NCBI RefSeq assembly: GCF_023282985.1
Contig: NZ_JAGQDC010000003.1
Location: forward strand, 310,001-374,000
DNA from: Serratia silvae
Lineage (GTDB): Bacteria > Pseudomonadota > Gammaproteobacteria > Enterobacterales > Enterobacteriaceae
Length of the DNA: 64,000 nucleotides
Direction: 5' to 3'
Shown here: positions 9,155 to 17,093 of the stretch, piece by piece
Position numbering within the stretch: the first letter of the stretch is position 1
Layout: the number at the start of each line of letters is the position of its first letter
The notes under the pieces: generated by a model
The model's database searches: none
Seen by the model: the letters and a program-made list of their open reading frames with translations, nothing else
Told to the model about the DNA's origin: nothing
Made by a program: the position numbers and the translations under genes

Positions 9155-10098
9155 CTTCTGCATTTCATTTTGACTCTCTGGTCTGGGACTGGCCCATTGC
9201 GATTTACCTGTTCCTGATCGGCATCTCAGCCGGTTTGGTCACCCTGGCTATCCTGTTGCGGCGCTATCACCCAGAGGAAGGTGCCTCCAACAGCCGGGTG
9301 ATGTTGACCACGCTGTTTGTCGCGCCAACTTCGGTCATGCTTGGGCTGGTGATCCTGATCTTTCACCTGACCCGTCCGTGGACCTTCTGGAAATTGATGT
9401 TCCACTATAGCTTTACCTCGGTGATGTCGATGGGGGTGATGCTGTTCCAGGTTTACATGTTGGTGCTGGTAGTCTGGCTGGCGCTGATCTTCCGTGACGA
9501 CGTGGCGGCGCTGCAACAGCGCTGGTTGCCAAAGCTGGCGGTGATCCCGCGCCTGTTACAGCGCTTGCTGCCCCTGCTGCGGCCAATAGAAACGGTGATG
9601 CTGGTGTTGGCGGTGCTGTTGGGGGCTTATACCGGTTTCCTGCTTTCGGCGCTGAAGTCGTACCCGATGCTGAATAACCCGTTGTTACCGGTGTTGTTCC
9701 TGTTCTCGGGTATTTCGTCCGGGATCGCCGTGGCACTGCTGGTGGCGGCCTTCGGGCCTAAAGGCCATCTGCACAGCCAGGAAGTGCATTTCATGCATCG
9801 CCTGGAGACACCGGTGGTGTGGTTGGAGATCTTTCTGCTGGCGGCATTTTTCATCGGTTTGTGGCTGGGGGATGACGGCAAGCTCCGTGCCTTGTCGGCC
9901 GCGCTTGGCGGTGGGTTCTGGTCCTGGTGGTTCTGGTTGGGGGTCGTTGGCTGTGGGCTGATTATGCCATTGCTGTTGAAAGCCCTGGGCTGGGGGAAAG
10001 CGCATTTCCATATCCTGTTGATCAGCGGCGCTAGCCTGTGTGGCGTGCTGCTGCTGCGTTATTTTATTCTGTATGCCGGGCAGATGACGGTTGCCTGA
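9151..10098 (+). CDS. nrfD: Membrane quinol dehydrogenase subunit NrfD
   Basis: A 315-residue integral membrane protein with about eight hydrophobic segments, of the NrfD/PsrC family. It oxidises menaquinol and hands electrons to NrfC. The start overlaps nrfC by four bases. The gene is followed by a 164-bp gap filled almost entirely by an ERIC repeat, which breaks the otherwise tight operon. Confidence 0.95.
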   Translation: MTSAFHFDSLVWDWPIAIYLFLIGISAGLVTLAILLRRYHPEEGASNSRVMLTTLFVAPTSVMLGLVILIFHLTRPWTFWKLMFHYSFTSVMSMGVMLFQVYMLVLVVWLALIFRDDVAALQQRWLPKLAVIPRLLQRLLPLLRPIETVMLVLAVLLGAYTGFLLSALKSYPMLNNPLLPVLFLFSGISSGIAVALLVAAFGPKGHLHSQEVHFMHRLETPVVWLEIFLLAAFFIGLWLGDDGKLRALSAALGGGFWSWWFWLGVVGCGLIMPLLLKALGWGKAHFHILLISGASLCGVLLLRYFILYAGQMTVA

Positions 10099-10103
10099 GT
10101 GCT

Positions 10104-10227
10104 TACCCGTCGTCTTTCAAGCCGCAGCGTTGTTACCTGCACTTGCCCACTCCAGTCACTTACGAAAAGTAAGCTCCTGGGGATGAACAAGCTTGTCGCC
10201 TAGCTGCGACTTGAAATCCATAGGGTA
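10104..10227 (+). repeat. ERIC (intergenic repeat unit) element
   Basis: A 124-bp imperfect palindrome beginning TACCC and ending GGGTA, with the conserved core CAGTCACTTAC, AAGTAAGCTCCTGGGGAT, CTTTCAAGC and ACTTGAAAT. These match the ERIC consensus almost throughout, in register. ERICs are non-coding dispersed elements that fold as RNA. This one lies inside an operon, between nrfD and nrfE. Confidence 0.9.
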
Positions 10228-10262
10228 GAGCAGGACAGATAGAAGAGAATAAGGCGGTAGAT

Positions 10263-11960
10263 GTGTTGTGGTTACCCGAGCTGGGATTTATTGCGTTATT
10301 GCTGGCCTGCACGGCATCGCTGCTGCTGGCTGGCATCACGCTGTTGACGTTGATGGATCGCCGTTGGGGTGGGCTGTTGCCAACGCGTGGCTGGAGCCTG
10401 AGCATTTTTGTGTTAATCGCACTGTCTTTCGCCATTTTGCTACAGCTGTTTTTGCGCAATGACTTTTCGGTAATGTACGTAGCACAACATGGTCACAGCC
10501 AGTTGCCACCGCTGATGAAGGCCGGGGCGCTGTGGGGCGGGCACGAAGGCTCGCTGCTGCTCTGGCTGCTGTGCCTGGCCGGTTGGTCTGCCTGCTTTGC
10601 CTTGTTCAGCCCCAAATTGGAACGCTCACTACAGCCGCTCACGCTGGGCATCCTGGCGCTGATCGTCGGCTGTTTTCTGCTTTTCATCCTGTGCTTCTCC
10701 GATCCTTTCGCTCGGCTCTTCCCAGCAGCGCTACAAGGGCGCGATTTGAATCCGATGTTGCAGCATATAGGCCTGATCCTGCATCCTCCGCTGCTTTATT
10801 TGGGCTATGCCGGGTTTGCCACCTGCTGTGCTTTGATGTTGGCCGCCTTGCTGAGAGGAGAGTTTAGCGCCGAGATTGCCGGGCAGTGTCTGCGCTGGGC
10901 CAAACCGGCCTGGTGTTTCCTCACCGCGGGGATCATTTTGGGGTCCTGGTGGGCATACAGCGAACTGGGCTGGGGGGGCTGGTGGTTCTGGGACCCGGTG
11001 GAGAATGCCTCGCTGCTCCCTTGGCTGACCGCGACTGCCTTGTTACATAGTTTGGCGATTGGCCAGCGCACTGGTGGACTGCGCCATTGGTCGCTATTGC
11101 TGACGTTGGGCACCTTTGTTCTCAGCCTGTTGGGCACCCTGATTGTTCGCTCTGGCATCCTGGTTTCAGTACACGCCTTTGCGCTGGATGAGCAGCGTGC
11201 ATTGCCGCTGTTTATCCTGTTTACCTTTCTTAGCGGATCGTCATTTTTAATCTATGCCTTACGCGCCAACCGGGGAAAAGCCGTTACGTCCCCGGTGAAA
11301 CCTGCATTGCTCGGCGCGTTGTTACTTCTCAGTTCCGCCGCCCTGATCGTGCTGGTGGGCACTTTGTACCCGATGTTCTATCGAATGATGGGATGGGGCC
11401 AGATCTCGGTCGGTGCGCCTTATTTCAATCTGGTATTGCTGCCCTTTGGGCTGCTGGGGTTGGTATTGATGTGCTACGGCGGGTTTAGGCGGCGGCGCTA
11501 TGCTCAGTGGATCGCTCACGCCGGGGTGCTGTTGACTGCGTTAGGTATCGCCAGTTCGGCGCTGCAACGCCATGAGATCAGCCTGAACGTCACCGTGGGC
11601 GAAACGGTCAGTTTGGCGGGATACCAATTTACGCTGCGCTCGGTAGATCTACAGGCTCAGGCTAATTTCACCAGTGAACAGGCGATGATTGAGGTTACCC
11701 AGCAAGGCAAGCCCGTGGCCCAGTTAACGCCTGAAAGGCGGTTTTATACCGCCCGCCGCCAACAGATGTTTGAGCCCGGCATCGACTGGAACGCTTTCCA
11801 TGACTGGTATGTAGTGATGGGGGAAAAAAGCGGCGAGCAGCGTTATGCCATGCGTTTTTATGTGCAGACCGGCATCCGTTGGATCTGGTGGGGAGGGGCG
11901 TTGATGATGATTGGCGTATTGGCCACCGGTTGGCAAAGAAGGCAAGCATGCGTTGGTTAA
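10263..11960 (+). CDS. nrfE: Haem lyase subunit NrfE (CcmF family)
   Basis: A 565-residue polytopic membrane protein of the CcmF/NrfE family. The tryptophan-rich haem-handling signature WGGWWFWDPVENAS is near residue 240. NrfE acts with NrfF and NrfG to attach haem to the CWSCK site of NrfA. The GTG start at 10263 has AAGGCGG five bases upstream. It follows the ERIC element, so its expression may depend on read-through of that RNA structure. It overlaps nrfF by 13 bp. Confidence 0.93.
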   Translation: MLWLPELGFIALLLACTASLLLAGITLLTLMDRRWGGLLPTRGWSLSIFVLIALSFAILLQLFLRNDFSVMYVAQHGHSQLPPLMKAGALWGGHEGSLLLWLLCLAGWSACFALFSPKLERSLQPLTLGILALIVGCFLLFILCFSDPFARLFPAALQGRDLNPMLQHIGLILHPPLLYLGYAGFATCCALMLAALLRGEFSAEIAGQCLRWAKPAWCFLTAGIILGSWWAYSELGWGGWWFWDPVENASLLPWLTATALLHSLAIGQRTGGLRHWSLLLTLGTFVLSLLGTLIVRSGILVSVHAFALDEQRALPLFILFTFLSGSSFLIYALRANRGKAVTSPVKPALLGALLLLSSAALIVLVGTLYPMFYRMMGWGQISVGAPYFNLVLLPFGLLGLVLMCYGGFRRRRYAQWIAHAGVLLTALGIASSALQRHEISLNVTVGETVSLAGYQFTLRSVDLQAQANFTSEQAMIEVTQQGKPVAQLTPERRFYTARRQQMFEPGIDWNAFHDWYVVMGEKSGEQRYAMRFYVQTGIRWIWWGGALMMIGVLATGWQRRQACVG

Positions 11961-12331
11961 CTGCCCTGTTGTTATGGGGGATCATCACGTTGCCGCTGGC
12001 GGCCCAGATCGTCGATACCTGGGCATTCACCTCGCCGGAAATGCAGGAGCGAGCGTTGGCAGTGGCAGGCCAGATCCGTTGCCCGCAATGCCAAAATCAG
12101 AGCCTGTTGGAGTCCAATGCTCCAGCGGCGGTCGCCATGCGCCATGAGGTGTTCGCTATGACCGAACAAGGCAAAACGCAGGCGGAAATCATGAATTTCA
12201 TGACGGCACGCTACGGAAACTTTGTTCGCTACCAACCCGCTCTCGAAGTCTCGACGTTGCTACTCTGGGGATTGCCTCCTTTGATGCTAGGGGCGATTGG
12301 GCTAGTGTTATGGCGGCGGAGGGCTGAATGA
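11948..12331 (+). CDS. nrfF: Haem lyase subunit NrfF (CcmH family)
   Basis: A 127-residue protein with a signal peptide (WLTALLLWGIITLPLAAQ), the redox motif RCPQCQNQSLLESNA near residue 44, and one C-terminal membrane helix before RRRAE. This is the CcmH layout. It reduces the apocytochrome or guides it to NrfE for the special haem. The ATG at 11948 gives the same length as E. coli NrfF. It overlaps nrfE by 13 bp and nrfG by 4 bp. Confidence 0.93.
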   Translation: MRWLTALLLWGIITLPLAAQIVDTWAFTSPEMQERALAVAGQIRCPQCQNQSLLESNAPAAVAMRHEVFAMTEQGKTQAEIMNFMTARYGNFVRYQPALEVSTLLLWGLPPLMLGAIGLVLWRRRAE

Positions 12332-12909
12332 TGCGGCGTATTTATTACCTGCTCTTGAGCGGGGTGGTGTTTAGCCTCACCGCAGGTTGGTACTTGGCTA
12401 GTGGCCGCCCGGCCAGCGTGTTGGCCGAACAACATAAGCGCAGCCTATCTGTACCACCGCTTACGCCTCAACAACAGGCAGAAGGCGAGTTTCAGCAGTT
12501 ACAGCAAAAGATCGAGCAGTCACCGCAAGACAGCGTGTTGTGGGCGCAGCTGGGGGAATATTATCTGTTTAACGATAATTTTGCCGATGCGCAGGTGGCC
12601 TATCAGCGGGCGTTGGCTCTGCGGGGGGCGAATGCCGAACTGTACTCGGCGCTGGCGACGGTACTTTATTACCAGGCGGGGCAGCGTATCACCCCGCAGG
12701 TGGAGAGCAATATAGAACAGGCCCTGACGCTGGATAAGGATGAGGTCTCTGCGCTGATGTTGCTGGCTGCTGATGCCTTTATGCATACAGAATATGCCAA
12801 GGCGATAACCTTATGGCAACGCCTGTTGGACAGCCAGTCACCACGAGTGAACCGGCCACAGCTGATTGAGGCTGTCAATATGGCCAAGCTGCTGTTACAT
12901 CAGCAATAA
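12328..12909 (+). CDS. nrfG: Haem lyase subunit NrfG (TPR protein)
   Basis: A 193-residue protein: an N-terminal membrane anchor (about residues 5-25) followed by a periplasmic TPR domain (WAQLGEYYLFNDNFADAQVAYQ near residue 72, then AELYSALATVLYY). NrfG binds the C-terminus of NrfA so that haem is placed on the CWSCK motif. It is the last nrf gene and ends one base before the converging YbaK-like gene, with no room for a separate terminator. Confidence 0.93.
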   Translation: MMRRIYYLLLSGVVFSLTAGWYLASGRPASVLAEQHKRSLSVPPLTPQQQAEGEFQQLQQKIEQSPQDSVLWAQLGEYYLFNDNFADAQVAYQRALALRGANAELYSALATVLYYQAGQRITPQVESNIEQALTLDKDEVSALMLLAADAFMHTEYAKAITLWQRLLDSQSPRVNRPQLIEAVNMAKLLLHQQ

Positions 12910-12910
12910 A

Positions 12911-13399
12911 TCACTCCACGCGGATAAACGTCAACAGCCTGGGCTGAGCAATTCGCTGATAATCCCCAGCGTTGAGGATCAGCGAACGCTCCAGTGTGCC
13001 AGCATTAAAGGCCAACTCGTCAAAGCGCTCAAACAGCAGCGGGTCGGCCACCAGCAGCAAATCCGGATGGAAACTGAACGGCGGGATCGCGCCAAATACG
13101 CAGTCAGTCAGTTGGTCGACTTCGGCAGGGCTGGCCAGCGAGGCGCGAGTACCACCAATCCCCTGTGCCAACGCGCCGAGATCGGCCTGTTGGTCTGCGG
13201 GCAGGATGGCCAGCACGTGCTGCTTGATGCCGTTGCCCTTAACGTGACATACCAACGCTTTCGCCCCTTGCCCTAACTGGGTGCCGCGTATTTTGGCGAC
13301 TTCTTCGGATTTCCCTGCCGTAGGATGCTCAACTACGCGATAGCGCGCCTGCTGTTGGTCAAGAAGGGAAGTTAAACGGCTAAAGGTTGCGGTAGACAC
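12911..13399 (-). CDS. YbaK/EbsC-family aminoacyl-tRNA editing protein
   Basis: A 162-residue single-domain protein of the YbaK/ProX type, which hydrolyses mischarged tRNA in trans. The core KSEEVAKIRGTQLGQGAKALV near residue 30 holds the conserved lysine. The later stretch VFGAIPPFSFHPDLLLVADPLLF follows the family. The exact substrate (Cys-tRNAPro, Ala-tRNAPro or other) cannot be assigned. AGGAGAACATGG gives a clear ribosome site. It converges on nrfG. Confidence 0.88.
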   Translation of the reverse strand: MSTATFSRLTSLLDQQQARYRVVEHPTAGKSEEVAKIRGTQLGQGAKALVCHVKGNGIKQHVLAILPADQQADLGALAQGIGGTRASLASPAEVDQLTDCVFGAIPPFSFHPDLLLVADPLLFERFDELAFNAGTLERSLILNAGDYQRIAQPRLLTFIRVE

Positions 13400-13560
13400 G
13401 CCATGTTCTCCTGAGTTTTGATTTTCCTGCCCCTATCATAACGCGTTGTGACAACGAATGGCCCAGTCAAATTTTTGATTAAACAGCGGGTTATTTTTTT
13501 GTTTTAACGGATAATACGCAATTGTGAAACGTGGTTTTAATTTTCAGAAAGGAAAGGGGC

Positions 13561-14520
13561 GTGAAAACTAACATGTCGTTGTTTACCCAGCCAAAGTTCG
13601 TCTGGCTATGTGCGGCTTTCTGTTGTTTGCTATGGGGCAGTGCTTATCCGGCCATTAAAAATGGCTATGAAATCTTTCAGATCGCCACCGACGATCTCCC
13701 CGGCAAGATCGTCTTTGCTGGCTACCGTTTCGTGATCGCTGGGGTGCTACTGCTGTTGTTCGCTATGTGGCAGGGGAAAGCCATCGGTCGATTGACGCGG
13801 CGGCAATATTCACAGCTGGTTGTATTAGGTGGGACGCAAACCGCGCTGCAATACGTGTTTTTCTATATTGGTCTGGCCTACACCACTGGGGTCAAAGGGT
13901 CGATCATGAATGCGACTGGCACATTTTTCAGCGTTCTGCTGGCGCATTTCATTTATCACAATGACCGCCTGAGCATTAACAAGATCGTCGGCTGCATGCT
14001 GGGATTCTGTGGGGTGATGGTGGTGAACTTTAACAGCCAACTGATGGGCTTTAGTTTTAGCTGGTTGGGAGATGGTTTTGTGGTGATCGCCGCGTTTATC
14101 CTGTCCGCCGCCACGCTGTATGGCAAACGTATTTCGCAGACGGTCGATCCGACCATCATGACCGGCTGGCAACTGGCCATCGGCGGCGTAATGCTGACGG
14201 TGGGTGGCTACCTGGCTGGGGGGCGCTTGGAGTTTCACGGCTGGGCCTCGGTGGCGATCCTGAGTTACCTGGCGCTGCTATCATCGGTCGCTTTCGCGCT
14301 CTGGAGTCTGCTGCTGAAATATAATCGTGTGGGCATGATCGCGCCGTTTAACTTCCTGATCCCGGTTTCCGGCGCGGTGCTATCGGCCATTTTCTTGCAG
14401 GAAAGCATCATGGAGTGGCGTTATGCCTTGGCGTTGGTGCTGGTGTGCTTTGGTATCTGGCGGGTCAACGTGGTGCGCAACCTTATGCCAAGATGGAAAG
14501 TGGGCGTAGGGAGAGGGTAG
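13561..14520 (+). CDS. EamA/DMT-family transporter
   Basis: A 319-residue inner membrane protein with about ten helices and two EamA repeats. It opens with WLCAAFCCLLWGSAYPAIKNGY, the usual drug/metabolite transporter start, and the second repeat begins near DGFVVIAAFILSAATLYGKRIS. The substrate is unknown. GTG at 13561 is preferred because AGGA lies seven bases upstream; an ATG at 13573 is an alternative. It stands alone between the YbaK-like gene and a terminator. Confidence 0.85.
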   Translation: MKTNMSLFTQPKFVWLCAAFCCLLWGSAYPAIKNGYEIFQIATDDLPGKIVFAGYRFVIAGVLLLLFAMWQGKAIGRLTRRQYSQLVVLGGTQTALQYVFFYIGLAYTTGVKGSIMNATGTFFSVLLAHFIYHNDRLSINKIVGCMLGFCGVMVVNFNSQLMGFSFSWLGDGFVVIAAFILSAATLYGKRISQTVDPTIMTGWQLAIGGVMLTVGGYLAGGRLEFHGWASVAILSYLALLSSVAFALWSLLLKYNRVGMIAPFNFLIPVSGAVLSAIFLQESIMEWRYALALVLVCFGIWRVNVVRNLMPRWKVGVGRG

Positions 14521-14538
14521 AGCAATCGTAAAAAATAA

Positions 14539-14572
14539 AAACCCCTGCACAACGTGGATTGAGCAAGGGTTT
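14539..14572. terminator. Terminator shared by convergent genes
   Basis: AAACCCCTGC (14539-14548) pairs with GCAAGGGTTT (14563-14572) with one mismatch. It has flanking A and T runs and lies between the EamA gene and the small leftward gene at 14589. Confidence 0.65.
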
Positions 14573-14588
14573 CGGCAGACCAATGGGG

Positions 14589-14795
14589 TCACTTCTTCTC
14601 TACGGCTGCCTGAATGGCATCTGCCAGAGAGCTGACGTGCTTTTCTGCCGTTTTCAACTGGTATTCGACACCGTTGCCGTCGTTGGTGTCAGACAGCGTT
14701 GCCTTTAACAGTTCCAGTGCTGCCTGCACTGCCAGTAATCTGCGCTTTTGCTCTTCAGTTGGAGCGATCCCAGAGCCAAAATAATTCTCTAACAT
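14589..14795 (-). CDS. Small helical protein of unknown function
   Basis: A 68-residue, charged, probably all-helical cytoplasmic protein (EEQKRRLLAVQAALELLKATL, then a second helix SSLADAIQAAVEKK). No family was recognised. The ATG at 14795 has AAAGGA at a good distance. An ATG six bases earlier is too close to the ribosome site. A terminator follows. Its ribosome site and balanced composition suggest a real gene. Confidence 0.65.
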   Translation of the reverse strand: MLENYFGSGIAPTEEQKRRLLAVQAALELLKATLSDTNDGNGVEYQLKTAEKHVSSLADAIQAAVEKK

Positions 14796-14867
14796 ATTCA
14801 TTTCCTTTCGCTAGACCTACCGATATGGCAGACAACACAGGTTACATGGGGGGGATACTCGCCATTT

Positions 14868-14993
14868 TCAAGGCATTGCCTTGAGTGCTGTCTCTGGTTC
14901 CAACGGCTTTGAGCCATTCTGGCGCACACTGTTGATCCAGGCAAACGAACCTATCAGCGCAATCACCGTAAGTAAAATATACTCCAACGACAT
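14868..14993 (-). CDS. 41-residue single-helix membrane protein
   Basis: A short frame: MSLEYILLTVIALIGSFAWI is a single transmembrane segment, followed by a polar tail NSVRQNGSKPLEPETALKAM. AGGGGG lies eight bases upstream of the ATG. No homologue was recognised. It begins right after a decayed Crp/Fnr-like frame and lies upstream of the 68-residue gene. It is too short to be sure by composition alone, but the ribosome site and clean membrane segment favour a real small protein. Confidence 0.5.
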   Translation of the reverse strand: MSLEYILLTVIALIGSFAWINSVRQNGSKPLEPETALKAMP

Positions 14994-14995
14994 GG

Positions 14996-15280
14996 CATAA
15001 ACCCCCTGGCCAGTTCTCGACGTATTTGCGCGTCACCAGCACCATGGCGGCAGATCGACTGCACCAGCTAATTTGCTGCTCGCGTAGTTCAAACAGGATG
15101 CGGTTAATACCACGTGGGGCCACGGCAAACTGTTCGCCGAGTCGTTGTTTATTAATGGTAATTTCTCCTTCATTTTTGGCTCCCTGGTGTTGGTAGCTTT
15201 GCCACAGCGCATGGCAGACGCGCTGGTGCAATGAATAGAGACTGTCTTCGCCAGCTTGTTTATCTGCAAGGTGGTGATGT
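14996..15280 (-). pseudogene. Remnant of a Crp/Fnr-type regulator
   Basis: The leftward frame here encodes a stretch that looks like the C-terminal winged helix of Crp/Fnr regulators: GEITINKQRLGEQFAVAPRG followed by INRILFELREQQI. No N-terminal sensor domain is present, an in-frame TAA lies just upstream at about 15290, and there is no credible start. A broken gene fits best. The rest of the 14994-15362 gap holds nothing else recognisable. Confidence 0.45.
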
Positions 15281-15362
15281 GATGGCGCTTACATATTAAA
15301 CGACGAAATAGGGGGAGGGGAAAAGATGGGGAAACGAGTTCGCCCATCTTTTGCAGCACAAC

Positions 15363-16031
15363 TTATTGTTTTGGGAAGTTCACAATATCCGTCACCAGAT
15401 CATCGATGGCTTTCTTCACTTCGGCCAAGGTGATTGGGGCATCCTCATTGCTGACCGTTTTACCTAAGCCTTTACGTACTACGGCCAGCACCGTTTTACC
15501 GGTATCTTGATCGATCAGTTTGATTTCCATGAATAACGTGGTGTCTTGTGTTCTGTGCCCGCTGGCAGCCATAGTGGTGGCAATGACAGCGGTAACAGGA
15601 AGAACTTCATAGAATTGCACATCTTCGTTTTCAGCGGTTACCGCAGTAATGGCAACTTTGGCGACCAGTACGCGTGAGCCTGATGGGCTAGGCAACAGCG
15701 TTGTACGCTTCGCAACGGCATTTCTTAGTGAAGTGCTGGCGTACTCTCTGATCTGATCCAGCGTTTGCTGGCTTACACGCGCATTCGGTTTTGCCGATGG
15801 GTAGAACACCAATGGTGTAATATAGACGCCACGATAGTTAGACTCTTTAAAGTCTGGAGAGATCCAGCGCAAAACCTGATGCCCGCTGGCGGTTTCAGTT
15901 TGTTGCAGTTTGCTATAGTCCTGCAGGAACCCAGAATACTGCGTAGTTTCTGCGACCTTGGAGGAACATCCCGCCAACAACATACCCGTAGCCAATATGG
16001 CTGCGGCAACGCTAAAACGATTTTTTCTCAT
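15363..16031 (-). CDS. DUF3313-family lipoprotein
   Basis: A 222-residue lipoprotein. The signal peptide MRKNRFSVAAAILATGMLLAGC ends in the lipobox LAGC near residue 22; serine follows at +2, which predicts outer-membrane sorting. The mature part resembles DUF3313 proteins (VLRWISPDF, then a beta-rich domain ending with repeated ITLAEVKKAIDDLV). The function is unknown. The start at 16031 was chosen because GGAAAG precedes it and the lipobox is then correctly placed; an in-frame upstream start would bury it. Confidence 0.85.
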   Translation of the reverse strand: MRKNRFSVAAAILATGMLLAGCSSKVAETTQYSGFLQDYSKLQQTETASGHQVLRWISPDFKESNYRGVYITPLVFYPSAKPNARVSQQTLDQIREYASTSLRNAVAKRTTLLPSPSGSRVLVAKVAITAVTAENEDVQFYEVLPVTAVIATTMAASGHRTQDTTLFMEIKLIDQDTGKTVLAVVRKGLGKTVSNEDAPITLAEVKKAIDDLVTDIVNFPKQ

Positions 16032-16391
16032 ATACTTTCCATAATGAAGTTGGTTTGTGCCTAAAAAATATAGCACTGTCCTGCAGAATAAGGCATGAGA
16101 TAGCGACCACAGAACAATCTTATTGTTACAGATTAACTTTTATTGTTGCAGTTATAGCTCATTAACAAACCTCGGCGCTATGGTGCGGCCAGGCGGTTTA
16201 TAATGTTTTGCCAGTAATCTACCAGGTAAGCGGCGCTCGGCGTACTACACACTCCACAAAAAAACCAGGTTGCCATTGGTTACAATTAATGTTCTGCCAG
16301 AGTGAAAATCGCAGGTTTGTCAGTGCATTCTATCAGGCGTTACATCTGTCGTATCATCCTTACCCAAGTATGACAATTCTATACACTCGTG

Positions 16392-16484
16392 CTGGTAAGG
16401 TAACTCCAGCCCGATGATGTTGTGTTATTCCTGTAGTGTATTACCATCCCTTTGACTTTATCCCGCCTTGTGCGGGATTTTTTT
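16392..16484 (+). ncRNA. Possible small RNA
   Basis: A TATACA hexamer at about 16380-16386 could be a -10 element. The following 90 or so bases have a GCTGG/CCAGC hairpin and end in a clean terminator. Size and layout fit a small RNA, but no known family was recognised. Confidence 0.25.
16460..16484 (+). terminator. Terminator hairpin 1
   Basis: ATCCCGC (16460-16466) and GCGGGAT (16472-16478) with a 5-base loop, running into a tract of T. Confidence 0.75.
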
Positions 16485-16654
16485 GTGCCAGACAGGCTCA
16501 ATGGGTTAGCTCGTCTGGCAGCGGTTAGACGCCGTGGCGACTTGCCGGTTAAAGGGGAGGGGACTTGGTGTGATCCACTTTTTCTGCACAATTGAGGATT
16601 ATGATAAGCCGGTTATTAGCCCGTTTGGGTTGACACTGTATTTCGTAACCTTAT

Positions 16655-16679
16655 GCCCGGTTCCTAGCCGGGCTTTTTT
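16655..16679 (+). terminator. Terminator hairpin 2
   Basis: GCCCGG (16655-16660) and CCGGGC (16668-16673) with a 7-base loop, followed by six T. Confidence 0.75.
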
Positions 16680-16746
16680 ACGCCTAAGGTCTCTGGCCTG
16701 TGGGCCTGAGACGTAACTGTCCATTTAGCCGTCGATCTCCAGTCAG

Positions 16747-16770
16747 CCCGCAGCTCTTTGCGGGTTTTTT
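16747..16770 (+). terminator. Terminator hairpin 3
   Basis: CCCGCA (16747-16752) and TGCGGG (16759-16764) with a 6-base loop, followed by six T. A hairpin at 16690-16713 lies just upstream. Confidence 0.75.
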
Positions 16771-17093
16771 CATTGCGCTTCTGCTGACGTTGCATGAAAA
16801 TAGCCCATAAATAAGAATGATCTTATCTTATGCCCTTATAATTTATAATGGTTTGCTATTTCGGCGGCATTAACAATTTAGACTATTCTTTTAACAACCG
16901 TTTTCGCTAAAGGGATCAGTCCAGCGAACATGGCTTTAAATTTTTAGCAGTGAATTAAACTAATAAGACGCGATACGGTTTTTGATTGATTTAATTGACT
17001 ATTTTGATAGGCGTAGTGGTTCGTTTTTACTTTTTTTGGGAAAAAAATTATGCTTATAGTCAGTGTTGTTATTATTGCCTTGCGGGTTATTTC

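Larger units (their letters stand above)
16032..17093. other. Non-coding stretch with three terminator hairpins
   Basis: About 1.06 kb without a convincing gene. The left third shows nothing. From about 16385 to 16770 the + strand carries three separate stem-loop plus T-tract structures and two further hairpins, including GTCTC-TGGCC pairing with GGCC-T-GAGAC at 16690-16713. The last 300 bases are AT-rich and form the leader of the diguanylate cyclase gene. Confidence 0.6.

Noticed and set aside
16490-16560. A possible tRNA or tRNA-like remnant (TTAGCTCGTCTGG)
   Set aside because: The stretch resembles a D-arm only locally; no acceptor stem, anticodon arm or T-loop could be laid out.
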